Assembly: GCF_000372725.1 (NCBI RefSeq)
Contig: NW_005202428.1
Coordinates: 1,835,404-1,899,403 of the forward strand
Direction: 5' to 3'
Source of the DNA: Emiliania huxleyi CCMP1516
Lineage: Eukaryota; Haptophyta; Isochrysidales; Noelaerhabdaceae
DNA length: 64,000 nt
The notes under the pieces were generated by a model. That model did no database searches, was not told the DNA's origin, and worked only from the letters and a program-made list of their open reading frames with translations. Positions 50,832-61,029 of this stretch are shown in pieces. The position numbers were made by a program, and so were the translations under genes. How positions within the stretch are numbered: the stretch's first letter is position 1; every line of letters begins with the position of its first letter.

Positions 50832-52667
50832 TCACCTTCGTGGAGTCGGTGGCTTGTAGTCGCCGCCCGAGGAAGTGCCCCCTTGCGACGGCGTCTGCGG
50901 CGTGTTTGTCTCGCACTCGACCGGCCACCGCTCTGCATTCCACCGCCCCGCGCGGAAGTCCTGTTTGCCACGCGCGACCCTCTTCAGCTCATCCACCGTC
51001 GGCCAGCGGAAAACATTAATCCGGCGGCGGGGGCTGTACAGCGAGAAGGGTTGGTCGCTGTCCTGTGGCGGGGCGTCTCGTGATCGTGACGTATCGTCGA
51101 GGCGCGCACTGCCAAGATGTTGGGTGCTCGCAAAGACCCCGCCCGTGCTGCGTCGGTGAAATGTTAGCGTGGCAGGCGGAGGGGCAATGTCGAGGTCGAG
51201 CGACGTCTCCACCTTTCGCTCCTGCTCGAGCACCGAAGGCGCATAGGAGAGCTGCGTGAGTAGGGGCTTGGCCACCATCGTGAGCAGCAACTGGCCGCAT
51301 GGCGCCATAAGAGCGAGGGTTGCCTGCGCGAGTGTCTGCAGTAGCCCGTCCTTCCCCGCGAACTCGTAGCTCCCCACCATCACGCCGGGATACAGGCCCT
51401 CGGCCGCAGGCCGCGCGGCTAGCACACCCTGGATGGTTGCACGCGGCAGCGACGCGGCCACGCAGAAGGTCGCCTCGATGACCACGTGCCTCACGCTCAG
51501 CGGGCCTCGCACCAAGCGCTTACGGGCCGTTGCGCCGCAAACGACGAGGCAGGCGACGAAGCGGCCAGCGAGGCCGCACGCCAGCGCAGGGAGAAGCTTG
51601 GGGAGCAGCTCGATTTTTCGGGGCACGTCTGTGATGCCGGCGCCGATGGCCGCAAAGAGAAACAGGGCACCAAAGACCCACAGGCCCTCGAAGAGCGTCT
51701 CGGCGTAGTGGGCTACGCGCGGCGAGAAGTAGGCACAGAAGAAGGTGGTGCAGATGAGCGCGAGCTCTGGAAGCATGAGCCCTTCGGGCTTGTGGCCCGG
51801 CGGCGTGGGCACAACAAGTGGCATGCCGTTTGACACGATTGGCTCACCCGCGGCGTCTTCCCCAGCGAGGCCAAAGACGAAGAGGGACGCGCCGAGTAGC
51901 ACGAGGAACTCCTCCACCTCGGTGGACGAGAAGACCCGCCGGTCGGCTATGTGGAACCATTCTGCGTTGTTGCAAAATGCACTGATCCCAAACCCGACAA
52001 CTAAGCCCAGGCCGATGGAGGCGGCCAGCTTGAGGACGACGCCGAAGGCCAGCCGCGCCCACAGCGGTGCAGGCGACTGCGCACCGGAGGAGGCGAGGAA
52101 TGCGTACATGAAGAGCGCAAACGTGGCCTCGAGAGGAGCGACACAGGCCATTATCCGAGGCAGCGGCCCCAAGTCGCTCGCGCGGAGCTGCTGCATGATT
52201 GGGATGACGAGGCCGTCGCCCAGCGCGGAGAGCATCGAGCCAGCGAGCAACCCCTGCTGGAAGGTTACCTCGAGCGACCAGGACAGGACGAGGCCGATGC
52301 AGCACGTCTCGGTGAGTATTGGCACCGTCGCGAGCAGCAAGACCGTGAGGGTGAGGTCGTCGACATGGATCTCGCACCCGGCACGACAGAGCACGAGCAC
52401 AAAGGCCAGCGTCTGCAGCGACGGCAGAGCCGTCTTCATCGTCTCACCCGCAAACTGACGGGCAAGGCAGCCGGCCAGCAGGACGCCGACTGCGCCGGGC
52501 ATGCGCATTGCGCCAAAGACGCGGAAAATGACGTAGCCCGGCAGGATGATGAAGGAGAGATTGAGGAAGAATGCGTCGCTAGGGACCCATTCTGTCAGCG
52601 ACAATGCTGCCGCGTAAGACATGAGCTCCTGGGGGTGGGGGTAGGCCGCGCAACGATCCGGACGCAC
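50832..52667 (-). CDS. Cation/proton antiporter (SLC9B/NhaP-like)
   Basis: Single-exon, 611 residues; an alternative start at about 52622 (MSYAAALSLTEW) may be real. Twelve or so hydrophobic segments fill residues 25-480, e.g. LPSLQTLAFVLVLCRAGCEI, LTVLLLATVPILTETCCIGL, LLAGSMLSALGDGLVIPIMQ, LLPALACGLAGRFVACLVVC. The order and LSALGDGLVIPIMQ segment resemble CPA transporters such as NHA2. Where that family has a paired acidic motif in the ion site, I see VAPLEATFAL. The C-terminal 130 residues are hydrophilic and rich in Ser, Pro and Arg, likely a cytosolic regulatory tail. It would exchange Na+ or K+ for H+ across a membrane; the location is unknown. Confidence 0.8.
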   Translation of the reverse strand: MRPDRCAAYPHPQELMSYAAALSLTEWVPSDAFFLNLSFIILPGYVIFRVFGAMRMPGAVGVLLAGCLARQFAGETMKTALPSLQTLAFVLVLCRAGCEIHVDDLTLTVLLLATVPILTETCCIGLVLSWSLEVTFQQGLLAGSMLSALGDGLVIPIMQQLRASDLGPLPRIMACVAPLEATFALFMYAFLASSGAQSPAPLWARLAFGVVLKLAASIGLGLVVGFGISAFCNNAEWFHIADRRVFSSTEVEEFLVLLGASLFVFGLAGEDAAGEPIVSNGMPLVVPTPPGHKPEGLMLPELALICTTFFCAYFSPRVAHYAETLFEGLWVFGALFLFAAIGAGITDVPRKIELLPKLLPALACGLAGRFVACLVVCGATARKRLVRGPLSVRHVVIEATFCVAASLPRATIQGVLAARPAAEGLYPGVMVGSYEFAGKDGLLQTLAQATLALMAPCGQLLLTMVAKPLLTQLSYAPSVLEQERKVETSLDLDIAPPPATLTFHRRSTGGVFASTQHLGSARLDDTSRSRDAPPQDSDQPFSLYSPRRRINVFRWPTVDELKRVARGKQDFRAGRWNAERWPVECETNTPQTPSQGGTSSGGDYKPPTPRR

Positions 52668-53026
52668 GACTGCAGCAGGATAATCGGTACTCTAAGGGAA
52701 CGGGAATTTCTTCATCTTGGTTTTTAAATTCATGCATAAACAGGATCAACACTGGGGGGGGCACGGGACTGGCGATAGGCACACCGGGCCAGGACAACAG
52801 TTGGGTGGATCCGTTTCGTTCGGGATTCTCGTATCGATGGCCCCCAACCAAAGATAAATCGATGGCCCCCAAAGAAAATTTTAAACAAGCGCGAACTCCG
52901 CGCACGCACATTCGCACGTGCACGTATCGGGTCATGTCCCTCCCTTGGTACAGCCGCGGCGGATTGCACATAATGGAGCCTTCCCATGGCCTCAATCCTT
53001 GTCGTGGTGCACATACTCATACAGCT

Positions 53027-53451
53027 CCATGCTCGAACTGCTCGGTGGCTTCACGTCCTGGGGTTGGTGGCACAGTGCTTACATCGGCGGCATCATCACA
53101 GCCCCATGATGATCACAACGTGAGGAGCTGTCCGTGTGACTCTCAGCCCCAACCCTCTTCTTCGAGTGCCTCAACCACTTCTTGCTTTGGGTGGGCGTCC
53201 TGTGCGGCGAGGGCACACACGCGCACCACCACGCGTTTGGTAGTCTCGCACACCGCCCGGGCATCGACCTGCCCTTCCACATCTTCCTCCGGCCGCTGCT
53301 CGCTCTCGGGCTCGTGTCACGTGTGTGTGGGATGCAAAGCTGGCTGGCAGGGAGAGCCCGACGCCCACTTGTCCGCACTCAAAGTAGCAGTAGGACTCCG
53401 CCGATCCGAGCATCCGGCAGCCGCCAACCGCACTCTTTGACGGCTCCGTGA
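53027..53451 (+). pseudogene. Fatty-acid desaturase C-terminal remnant
   Basis: Two segments in different frames: LGGFTSWGWWHSAYIGGIIT (about 53040-53101) and ECLNHFLLWVGVLCGEGTHAHHHAFGSLAHRPGIDLPF ... LLALGLVSR (about 53160-53325). GEGTHAHHHAF fits the third histidine box (GExxHxxHHAF) of acyl-CoA/acyl-lipid delta-9-type desaturases. The first two histidine boxes are not visible upstream. It may be a two-exon tail of a longer gene that has decayed, or a fragment. Confidence 0.5.
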
Positions 53452-53698
53452 GAGCGCTCGGCTGGCACGATAGTCGCGCGGGAGCCTGGGGACCCTGGTG
53501 TCATCGCGTGTCCGCTCTCTGAGCTCGGTTATAGTCACTTAGCTCTGTCTGTCCACTCTGTTCAACAAGATTGGTGTGGGTGTCGGTAAAATAGGTATTT
53601 TCTTCTCAATAACACATAACGAGCAAGGCGTGGGAAATCACACATACAGCTATAGGCACGCACAGCAAAATACCAGACATCAAAAGATAAAATTCACT

Positions 53699-55188
53699 TC
53701 ACGCATCGGAGCTTCCGAGTTCCACTGTCGTGTGCGGTGCGCCCGCCGAATTGGGCTGACTAGGGCCAGGCGTCGATATCGACTCGTCAGTGAGAAGTTT
53801 TGACGGCGCATCCGCATCCTGAAGCTGCTGCCGTCTAGTCCGACGACCGGACCGCTTGCGCTTGGCGGCCGGCGGTGGCGCTCTGCATAGTAATAGAGCG
53901 CACAGGGCGGTAGCGAGGGCGATCGCCACTGCGAAGAACGCCGCCTGAATCCCTGTTTTCTCTGCAGCAGCCCGCGCCGTTGCCGATTCATGCGGTGGGG
54001 GTAGCGTGGGCTCGGCATTGCCCGTGGGCAAGCGATGTAACCAAGCCACGAGACTCTCGAACGAGTTGTCCTTAGCTACTCGCAGATGGAGCGCTTGGTA
54101 GGCGTCGCGGAGCGGGTGCGCCGGGTCATTCACAGCCCAAAACAAGCCGCCGCGGAAGCCTTGGCCAACTGCGCAGCCGAGGAGGCCATCTGCGGAGCGG
54201 TTAGCGAGCGAGTCTGGCATCTCAGCCACCTAAGGAGGTGGAGGGTGGTAAGAGAGCGGCGGTCTCGCAACGTGGGCCAGTGGGTTCGGTGCGGCGCTCA
54301 CCACGATTGGCTTCTCGGCGCCCCAGTAGGCAGCTGGCGCCCGGCAGGGGTCGTAGCCCCACACAGGATCCACCATCCATTCCCACAAGTGAACATTGAC
54401 CAGGTCGAGACGCGCGAGTGCCGGAGGGTCCTTACCGCCGGCCGCCGCATCAAACAGAGCTCTGTCCGACCACCAGTTGCCCTCTGCCGAGCTGTTGTCT
54501 GAGCCACTCCACTTTAGCGAAGCAGAGCCGACAGTGACTGGCAGCGGGGAGGCAGCGTGCACGCCCGCCGCCAGCAGCCCGACAAAGCGCTGCATGGCCG
54601 CAAGCGGGATGCACCACTCGGTCGTGCAGGAGTCGACAACACACCACTCGGGCTCGTTGATCAGCTCCAACACGACGTGGTCACTGCCACCTGGCGCGCC
54701 AGCCAGCGCGGCAAGCATTGGCTCGAGAGCGCGGGCAATGTAGCCCTCGACCAGGGTCGAGTTGCTGATCAGATCTGCGCCGAAGGAGCGCTTGCACAAG
54801 TCGAATGACCAGAGTACGAGCTGCAGAACCAGCCGGTGGGACCGCGCCAGCACGACCAGCTCCAACCTGCACGGGTCGCCGTGGGCAATGTGTGGTGGCT
54901 TGCTGGGTTCTTCGGGCGGCGGGAGGGGGGGTGGAGGGGCGCGCACAGCTCAGGGAGGAAAGCTCCCGGCAAGCCAGTCACTTGGTGCGTTGCGTTATCG
55001 TAGGACGGAGTCGCCCGAGCGTCGGCGTGGAGGAAGACACGGACGGCATTGGCCGATGCGTTTGACGCAAGGCTGAACACATTGTCGAACCAGCCAGCAT
55101 CCCATTCCCCACCACCAATGTCGTAGCCGAAGCGGTTCCATGGCACGTTGAGTCCCAGGAAGACGGGTCCGCTCATCGATCGCGACAA
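53699..55188 (-). CDS. Clan-A glycoside hydrolase (GH5-like) with C-terminal membrane anchor
   Basis: Three exons: 55188-about 54950, about 54871-54254, about 54233-53699. Blocks: FLGLNVPWNRFGYDIGGGEWD, NAVRVFLHADA, LVLWSFDL, VVLELINEPEWC (acid/base Glu in NEPE), VNVHLWEWMVDP, and EKPIVV|AEMPDS (candidate nucleophile Glu), the last created by splicing across a GTGAGC-AG intron. This TIM-barrel pattern fits beta-mannanase or related GH5-type enzymes; the substrate is not predictable. The last exon has a hydrophobic span (AAFFAVAIALATALCALLLC) followed by Arg/Lys, so the enzyme is probably tethered with its catalytic domain outside. No classical signal peptide is seen at the chosen start, so an upstream exon may be missing. 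Confidence 0.72.
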
Positions 55189-55495
55189 GTGCCCCCACCC
55201 CCGCTGCGTCGCGACGAGCGCGCAACCCTCGCTCGCTCGGCCCCGCCCGAAGAGTGAATTCTCGCGCCACCTAGGTACGCCTACGTAGGACTCCCCGCAC
55301 GCCTAAATCCCTCGTGGTGGCTGCTTGGGTGACTTGTTCTCCCATCCTTCCCTGGCTTTACGTGTTTTCTTTTTTACGGAGGCGCCAGGTGGCTTCGCGC
55401 CGATGCCCGCTGCGCTCAAGCAAGCTGCGACCGAGCAGCTCTCGAGTATCACATGTGCGTGGGGTCATCAAAACGTGCATGTCAAAACCTACACC

Positions 55496-57157
55496 TCAGT
55501 TAGCAGCCGCGCCAAGCTCGCTTCGCTCTCCTGGCTCCTCGCTCACGCGCCCACTGCGGCCGTGGCCGGGCTCAGCGGGCACCTCAAGGTCCGCAATGGG
55601 CGCGACGGTCGGCGTGAGGCAGGCGGGGTTGACGCCCGCCTTGTGCGCTGCGAGGAGCCCAATGGCCTCCATGTACGAGCGCACGCGCACCACGCCGCCG
55701 CCCAGCCGCTCGGGGGACACAGCCATGGCGCACGTGTTCTCCTCGACGCCGACGACGAGCGTGTCCGAGGCGGCGAGCGCGAGGACGGCGGCGCCGCCGC
55801 ACGCGTCCGCGGGCACGACGAGGGCGTCGAGGGAGTCGCGCCTGAGTACACCAGAGTGAGTACACCAGAGTCGGGGAGGGAGTGCGGCGTCGTGCGATGT
55901 ATTCGCAGCTTCGCGTGAAGGAGGGGGGGGGCGACGAGTACAGTGGGCCGACTACGTGTCTGCTCGGGGAGATGTGTTTTGCATCGGGGGCGTCGCGCCA
56001 CAAGTCGCCCGGGAGAGGCCTCTCGGAGCCGTCGAGCAAGCTCGGTGCGCGCGCGAGGTTGGCGAGGACACACGGCAAGAAGGTGTGGCCGAGCTCCTCG
56101 GCGCACGCCCGCGGCGCGAGGCCAGGCTCGAGACCGAGCGCCGGAAGCGCAGGCGCGTGCGCGCACGGCAGCCTCAGCTCCTTGGTGATAAGGTGGGAGA
56201 TGATCGCCTCGGCGCCTCCGATCGCGTCGACGCCATCGCCTGCGCGGTAGGCGGCAAGCATCTCCTGCGGCGGGCAGGGCAGGGCAGGAGATGCGAGGCA
56301 GGGCAGGAGATGCGGGGCAGGGCAGGAGATGCGGGGCAGGGGCGGCGCGCAAGTGAGCTGCGAGAGAGGGGCGCGTCCCGCGCGCAGCGACGAGGGGAGG
56401 GAGGGAGGGAGGAAGGTAGGGAGGGAGGGAGGGAGAGGGAGAGGGAGAGAGGGAGGGAGGGAGGGAGGGAGAGAAAGAGAGGAGGCCGGACCTCGTCCTC
56501 GTCGTCCGGGAAGCGCGCGACGACGGCGATCGCGGTGCACCCCGCCGCCTGCAGCCGCCGCGCCGCCGCGAGCAGCGCGTCCGGCCGCCTATTGTACGGC
56601 GATGCGTCCCGTGAGCAGGCACTGCCACCGCCAGACGAGGCCGTCCTCTAGTCTGGCCGCCGCAGCGCCCCCCACGAAGCTCCAGACGGTGACATCTGCA
56701 GCTCCACCCCGAGCGGTGCGTCTGTCGTGGCGTGCGCCGCCACGCAGAGGCCGAGTGTCGCCCGGGCCGCGTCCGCCGCCTGCAGGTGGCGCAGGCGCAG
56801 CTCTGGCTCGATGGCCGCGTCGAGCAACAGCCCCACCTTTTGTGCGCTCGCTGGCCGGAGGCCCCAGCGGCCGGCGGCAAACTCGTCGAGTGCAAAGCCC
56901 TCGACGTACTGGAACGCGTCGTGCGACCAGTACATCTGCGCGCCATTGAGCACGTTCGGGTGCGTCACCACCGTGTCGGCGACAGCTGTGAGGGCGCGCG
57001 CCACCGGCATCGCATCGCCAGCATAGCCACCGATCGCGGCGCCCACGCCGGTCGGCACAATGAGTCCGGCGGTGTACGGCCGCCGAGAGCCACGAGCCGC
57101 CGCACACTCGTATGTGCGCGTGGGTGCGTGGAGGGCGATTACGCACTGCAGCACCAT
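55496..57157 (-). CDS. DUF3326 family protein
   Basis: Exons: 57157-56661, 56588-about 56490, about 56262-56000 and 55840-55496. Blocks recalled from the family: AGLIVPTGVGAAIGGYAGDAMP, VVTHPNVLNGAQMYW, VEGFALDEFAAGRWGLRP, ELRLRHLQAADAARATLGL, TDAPLGVELQMSPSGASWG, AIAVVARFPDD, YRAGDGVDAIGGAEAIISHL, LPCAHAPALPAL, AEELGHTFLPCVLANLARAP, VVPADACGGAAVLAL, VGVEENTCAM and VRVRSYMEAIGLLAAHKAG. DUF3326 is found in cyanobacteria, plants and algae; its biochemical role is not known to me. Two introns have GC donors with 11- and 16-base flanking repeats; the middle one has a GT donor and a GGGA microsatellite. Confidence 0.88.
55841..55998 (-). other. DUF3326 intron with 16-bp imperfect flanking repeat
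   Basis: Bases 55826-55841 and 55984-55999 match at 14 of 16 positions with a 158-base period, equal to the intron. Minus-strand donor GCGCGACGCC, next exon GCGCGACTCCC. Joins DLW to RDSLDALVV. Confidence 0.85.
56398..56480. repeat. GGGA microsatellite
   Basis: GGGAGGGA tandem with GAGAGG interruptions, inside an intron of the DUF3326 gene. Confidence 0.9.
56589..56660 (-). other. DUF3326 intron with 11-bp flanking repeat
   Basis: Bases 56579-56589 and 56651-56661 match at 10 of 11 positions, period 72 = intron length. Minus-strand donor GCGGCCAGAC, next exon GCGGCCGGAC. Joins WGALR to RPDALLAAAR. Confidence 0.85.
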
Positions 57158-57447
57158 GTGTACACACCCGTGTGGGGGCGATCACACACACTTCTGCCGC
57201 CCGGCCGCCCGGGCTGCGACAGGGCTGCGAAGACACTGGACGACAAAAAGCGCGGATCGGAACCCACACCCAAAAGAATTTGACATGCCGATGACAGTCA
57301 GACATGTCAAGGGCGAGGACACGCACAGGCCGCACCTCTAGTGAGGCCCGCATAGTATGTGGGAGACTCGTGCCGCCGCCCCTGCCACCACTGTGTCAGT
57401 GTGCCTGTAGGTAGGTAGGTAGGTAGAAAGCCTGTGGTAGGAGAGAC

Positions 57448-58593
57448 TGAGGGCCCAACTTCAGAAGCGAGCTTTTTTGGGTTAGGGACGAGCGCGAAGG
57501 ACCGATTGCGGTGAAGGACCGCAGGTTAGGGACCGATCGCCGCCGCTCACGCCAGCGGACGGTCGTCGTCAGTGATGTTAGCTACGCCACCGTCTACCTC
57601 GTGCGCGATGCGCTCGCCGGCATCGAGCGAGCAACGTGTTCGACCGAGCGGCTTGCTGTGCGGACGCCTTCTTGTGGCTCTCGTCGAGAGCGTTTTGCGG
57701 CCCGGCGGGTGGGAGAGCATGTGTCGTCTGATGTGTCACTGTGTACGTCATATCAGTCTGGATAACAAGTACGTTCGATCCGTCAAAGCGATACACTCGT
57801 CACGATCACGTTGGACGGCTTGCACAGAGCTCTGTGCCGGCACGCATCAGGAAGACCGCCGTACGGCAAGAAGAGCTCGATGGGGAGCGAGAACCGTCAG
57901 AGGTGCTCACGGAGGTTTCGGAACTCCGCCATGATGCGGTCAGTTCCCCCAGGTTTGACTGCGTAGGTCGCGGAACTCGTTGAGTACTCGCAGCCTTTCT
58001 GCGCCTCCGTCTGGGCATATCGGCTGCTCGGCAAGAGCAGTCTTTCCGGAAGATATCGACGATTTTCGAGAGCCACCCGCTTGGGAGCGATTGAGCGCGT
58101 CACGGAGGACTTCAGGTTACCCTTGAAGCTCCTCTGACGGTTCTCGCTCCCCATCGAGCTCTTCTTGCCGTACGGCTCTTCCTGTTGCCGGCACAGAGCT
58201 CCGTGCCAGCCGTCCAACGTGATAGGAACGAGTGTATCGCTTCGACGGATCGATCGACCGTGCTTGTTATCAAGACCGATGTGACGTACACAGTGACACA
58301 TCAGACGACACATATTCTCCCACCCGCCGGGTCGCAAAACGCTCTCGACGAGAGCCACAAGAAGGCGTCCGCACAGCAAGCCGCTCGTCGGACAGGCGTG
58401 CTCGCTTGATGTCGGCGAGCGCATTGCGCACGCTTTGAACGGTGGCGAAGCCAAAAACACCGATGGTGGCCGTTCGCCGGCGTATGCGGCGGCGATCGGT
58501 CCCTAACCTGTCGCCCGCGGTCCCTAACCCAAAAGTGGTCCTTCGCGCTTTGGTCCCTAACCAAAAAAGCACGATTCTGAAGTTGGGCCCTCA
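57448..58593. mobile_element. Foldback/MITE-like element with long inverted arms
   Basis: The outer ends TGAGGGCCCAACTTCAGAA (57448 on) and TTCTGAAGTTGGGCCCTCA (to 58593) are perfect inverted repeats. Arms of about 450 bases (57448-57905 and 58125-58593) are reverse complements at roughly 80 percent or better with indels, around a spacer of about 220 bases. GAC flanks both sides (57445-57447 and 58594-58596), compatible with a 3-bp target duplication. Arms contain TTAGGGACC runs. No transposase frame is visible, so it would depend on another element. The arms once may have encoded something, since both preserve long similar frames. Confidence 0.85.
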
Positions 58594-58666
58594 GACTGCC
58601 AGCGACAAGCTGGAGGCAGGTCGCTAGACTGAGATGAGACCGCCAGTGGATGTGGGAGTCCACCGC

Positions 58667-58820
58667 GCACCGCGCTGCGAGCCTGTCGTGTCCCTTGTCA
58701 GGAGCAGGAGAGCCCCACCTGTCCCCCTGATCGTTCTTCCAAAATCCTGCTCGTGCAGGTGGGGACCCTGTCCTCGTCCCATCCCTCGTTTGGCGTGTCT
58801 GTTTTCTTTCTTTCTTTCTT
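58667..58820 (-). repeat. Dispersed repeat R1, copy B
   Basis: Reverse-complement partner of 20388-20535, nearly identical over about 148 bases, ending in a (CTTT)n run. It lies next to the foldback element. Confidence 0.9.
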
Positions 58821-59396
58821 ATGTCGGAATTGTCGGAGAATAGCGACTAGCACACCTCTGTCGAGTCCCAGAAACCCGAGGAGTCACACAGTCCACCTGT
58901 GTGATGCACGCCCTGCGAGCGGGGCGGGGTGCGCACTGTCATCCCTCTGTGTTCGTGTGCGTCGCCCATCTCTCCCTGGAGATGACTGCTCTATTTATTT
59001 AAAAAAACTGGGAAAGAACTTTTTTTCGGAAAGAACCGTGTTTAATTTTTGGCCCTTTCCAAGGCACCCCCCAGGGCTAGGGCTCCTGCAACGGACCATC
59101 GGTGCTTGCAGAGCGAGGGCCGAGGCATCTTGGTTCAAGAGGCGCTCCGGACACACCTGAACAAACAGATGTGCCTGCAACCATCTGGCCCGCTGGGTGC
59201 GCTAGGACTTAGCTCCCCGGCCCTAAATGTGCGGCTACTGACTGTGCACTCCAAGTGCTCCAAGTGCCCCCCGATTGGTGTCCAGTCCGAGCCTGGCTGT
59301 TCTTTTCGCCTTCCTACTTACTTACTTCCGTACCTCGCTAGTTAGTTGCCACGCAAATGGCATTGCGCGCCCGCCCTGGCGTGGGAGGAGCGCTCT

Positions 59397-60800
59397 TCAG
59401 CGGACCACCACGCCATCCGTGGTCACCGTCTCTGTGTTGGCCCCCGAGGTCAGTACGCTGCGGTCCTTGTCCACGTCAGTGGGCCAGATCCACTGCGTCA
59501 AGATGAACTTCTCGTCCACTGCCGGGATCGACGCGTGCGTCATCTCGTCGCAAAGGAAGGTCTGGCGGGCGTCGCGCCGCGGAAAGCCTCTCCAAACCGG
59601 CTGGCCATCGGCCGGGGGGCGGATCGTAGGGAAGAAGACCACGGCCATGCCCGAACGCGGCTGAAAGCGCACGTACTCGCCTACGCGCGGGGAGGCGTCC
59701 ATTGGCGCGGCAGCCTCCGGCCACGATCGGAGGGCCGTGTCCACCTGTTGGATTCTTGAGGGATGATCCCCATCGGCTCCTGTTCGTGTTCATGGGCCTG
59801 TGCTTGTAGAAGGCGGTGCCCCCGCCATCGCCAACGTTGTTGAGGTAGACAAACACCTGCTCGAGCACGTCCGATTCGCGCCACAGATACAAGAAACGGG
59901 TCGGGGAGATGGGAAATTGCTATGGGCGCCGTCAGCTCGCGATTGGGAGCTGATGGTTGCTTGCCGCTAAACGTGACGACGTGCTCGGCCTTTGCCCCGT
60001 ACATCGCCTAGGACTCTTGCGTGTTGGATCGGTGCACGACGTCGCCGGGGGGGCAGGCAAGGCTGTGCCTGGTAGTCGTTGTGTGGAGCAAAGTAGTCTC
60101 CTTTTCGATACCGGATGATCTTGATCGATTCCATGTTTTCAACGCGATGGTGAGTGAGTCGTGCCATCTTCTCCTACCATTCAAAGGCGCCGCTCCGCGC
60201 TACAAGTCACTGAGTGAACCACGACCCTGGCGCTGCGCCTGGAGCGGCCGCGTCTCCACCTAATGCACGGTTGGCTTGAGGTCTTGCAGAAGAGGCAGGG
60301 CTGCACGAGAGGGGCGGAGGTCCAACCTTGCTGACTCGCACGTGCTGCGATTGGCGCCCAAACGTTGGCCTCGCAAAGCCGGACCGCGAGGCGCGCAGCT
60401 CGCGCTTCGCCTGAAGAAGAGATGAAGGGTGCTGGGAGGCGTGCCAGTGCGTGCCGCCTGCGGGGTTGCAGCATGCCTTGGCCATCAGTTTGGAGCACTC
60501 GTCGGGCGAAAGGAAATCGCGGACCACAAAGAGAGGCCTACACGTGCACGCGTTGGGCCTGTGCTTTCGGGGCGCCTGGCAATAGTACGCCGTGTGTAGC
60601 GCACCCGCCCGATTTTGACAGGTGGACCAGCTGCAATCCCGGGTAATCGAGGTTGATCATAGCCGACACGTGGCGTGAGAAGGGTGTGGCATTCACAAGC
60701 GGCAGGCTTGGATACTCATGTACTGGCCCTCGACCTCGGGTAGCCCAGCTCTCCATCGGGATCATATCGGGTCTTTCACACGGCTGGTGGGAGAGGGATC
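59397..60800 (-). CDS. Prolyl 4-hydroxylase-like 2OG-Fe(II) dioxygenase
   Basis: Multi-exon. Segments in order: INLDYPGLQLVHLSKS (about 60650), FVVRDFLSPDECSKLMAKA (about 60530-60470), THHRVENMESIKIIRYRKGDYFAPHNDYQA (about 60160-60070), SDVLEQVFVYLNNVGDGGGTAFY (about 59875-59800), VGEYVRFQPRSGMAVVFFP (about 59690-59630) and DEMTHASIPAVDEKFILTQWIW (about 59550-59490). HND supplies the first His and Asp, DEMTHAS the distal His, and DEKFILTQW the Lys that binds 2-oxoglutarate. This is the P4Hc fold; it would hydroxylate proline in secreted or cytosolic proteins. Exon borders and the start are uncertain; the 5' exon might begin as far as 61023. Confidence 0.78.
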
Positions 60801-61029
60801 GCGACCTGCAGCACCGGCACGAACGAGTGCTGCGAGGGCAAACTACTTCTTCGTGCGTCCTGGTAAAATAACGCTTTGCGCTCCAAGTGCTCCTCAGCGG
60901 AGCTGGGAATAGGACCGCCGCAAGCGGCGTGGCGTGGAGCGGTTGAGCATCCCTCCGGGGGCCCCTCTGCGCCGGGGAGGCGTTGTTGGAGGCTAGGACG
61001 CAAGCGCCCGTCGCCCTTTTCAATCAAAC

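Noticed and set aside
54230-57350. Gene cluster or operon of the GH and DUF3326 genes on the same strand
   Set aside because: They are separate spliced genes with unrelated functions; co-orientation alone is not evidence of joint transcription.
57448-58593. Telomere-related sequence, because of GGTTAGGGA motifs
   Set aside because: Only isolated TTAGGG occurrences inside inverted arms, not a tandem array.
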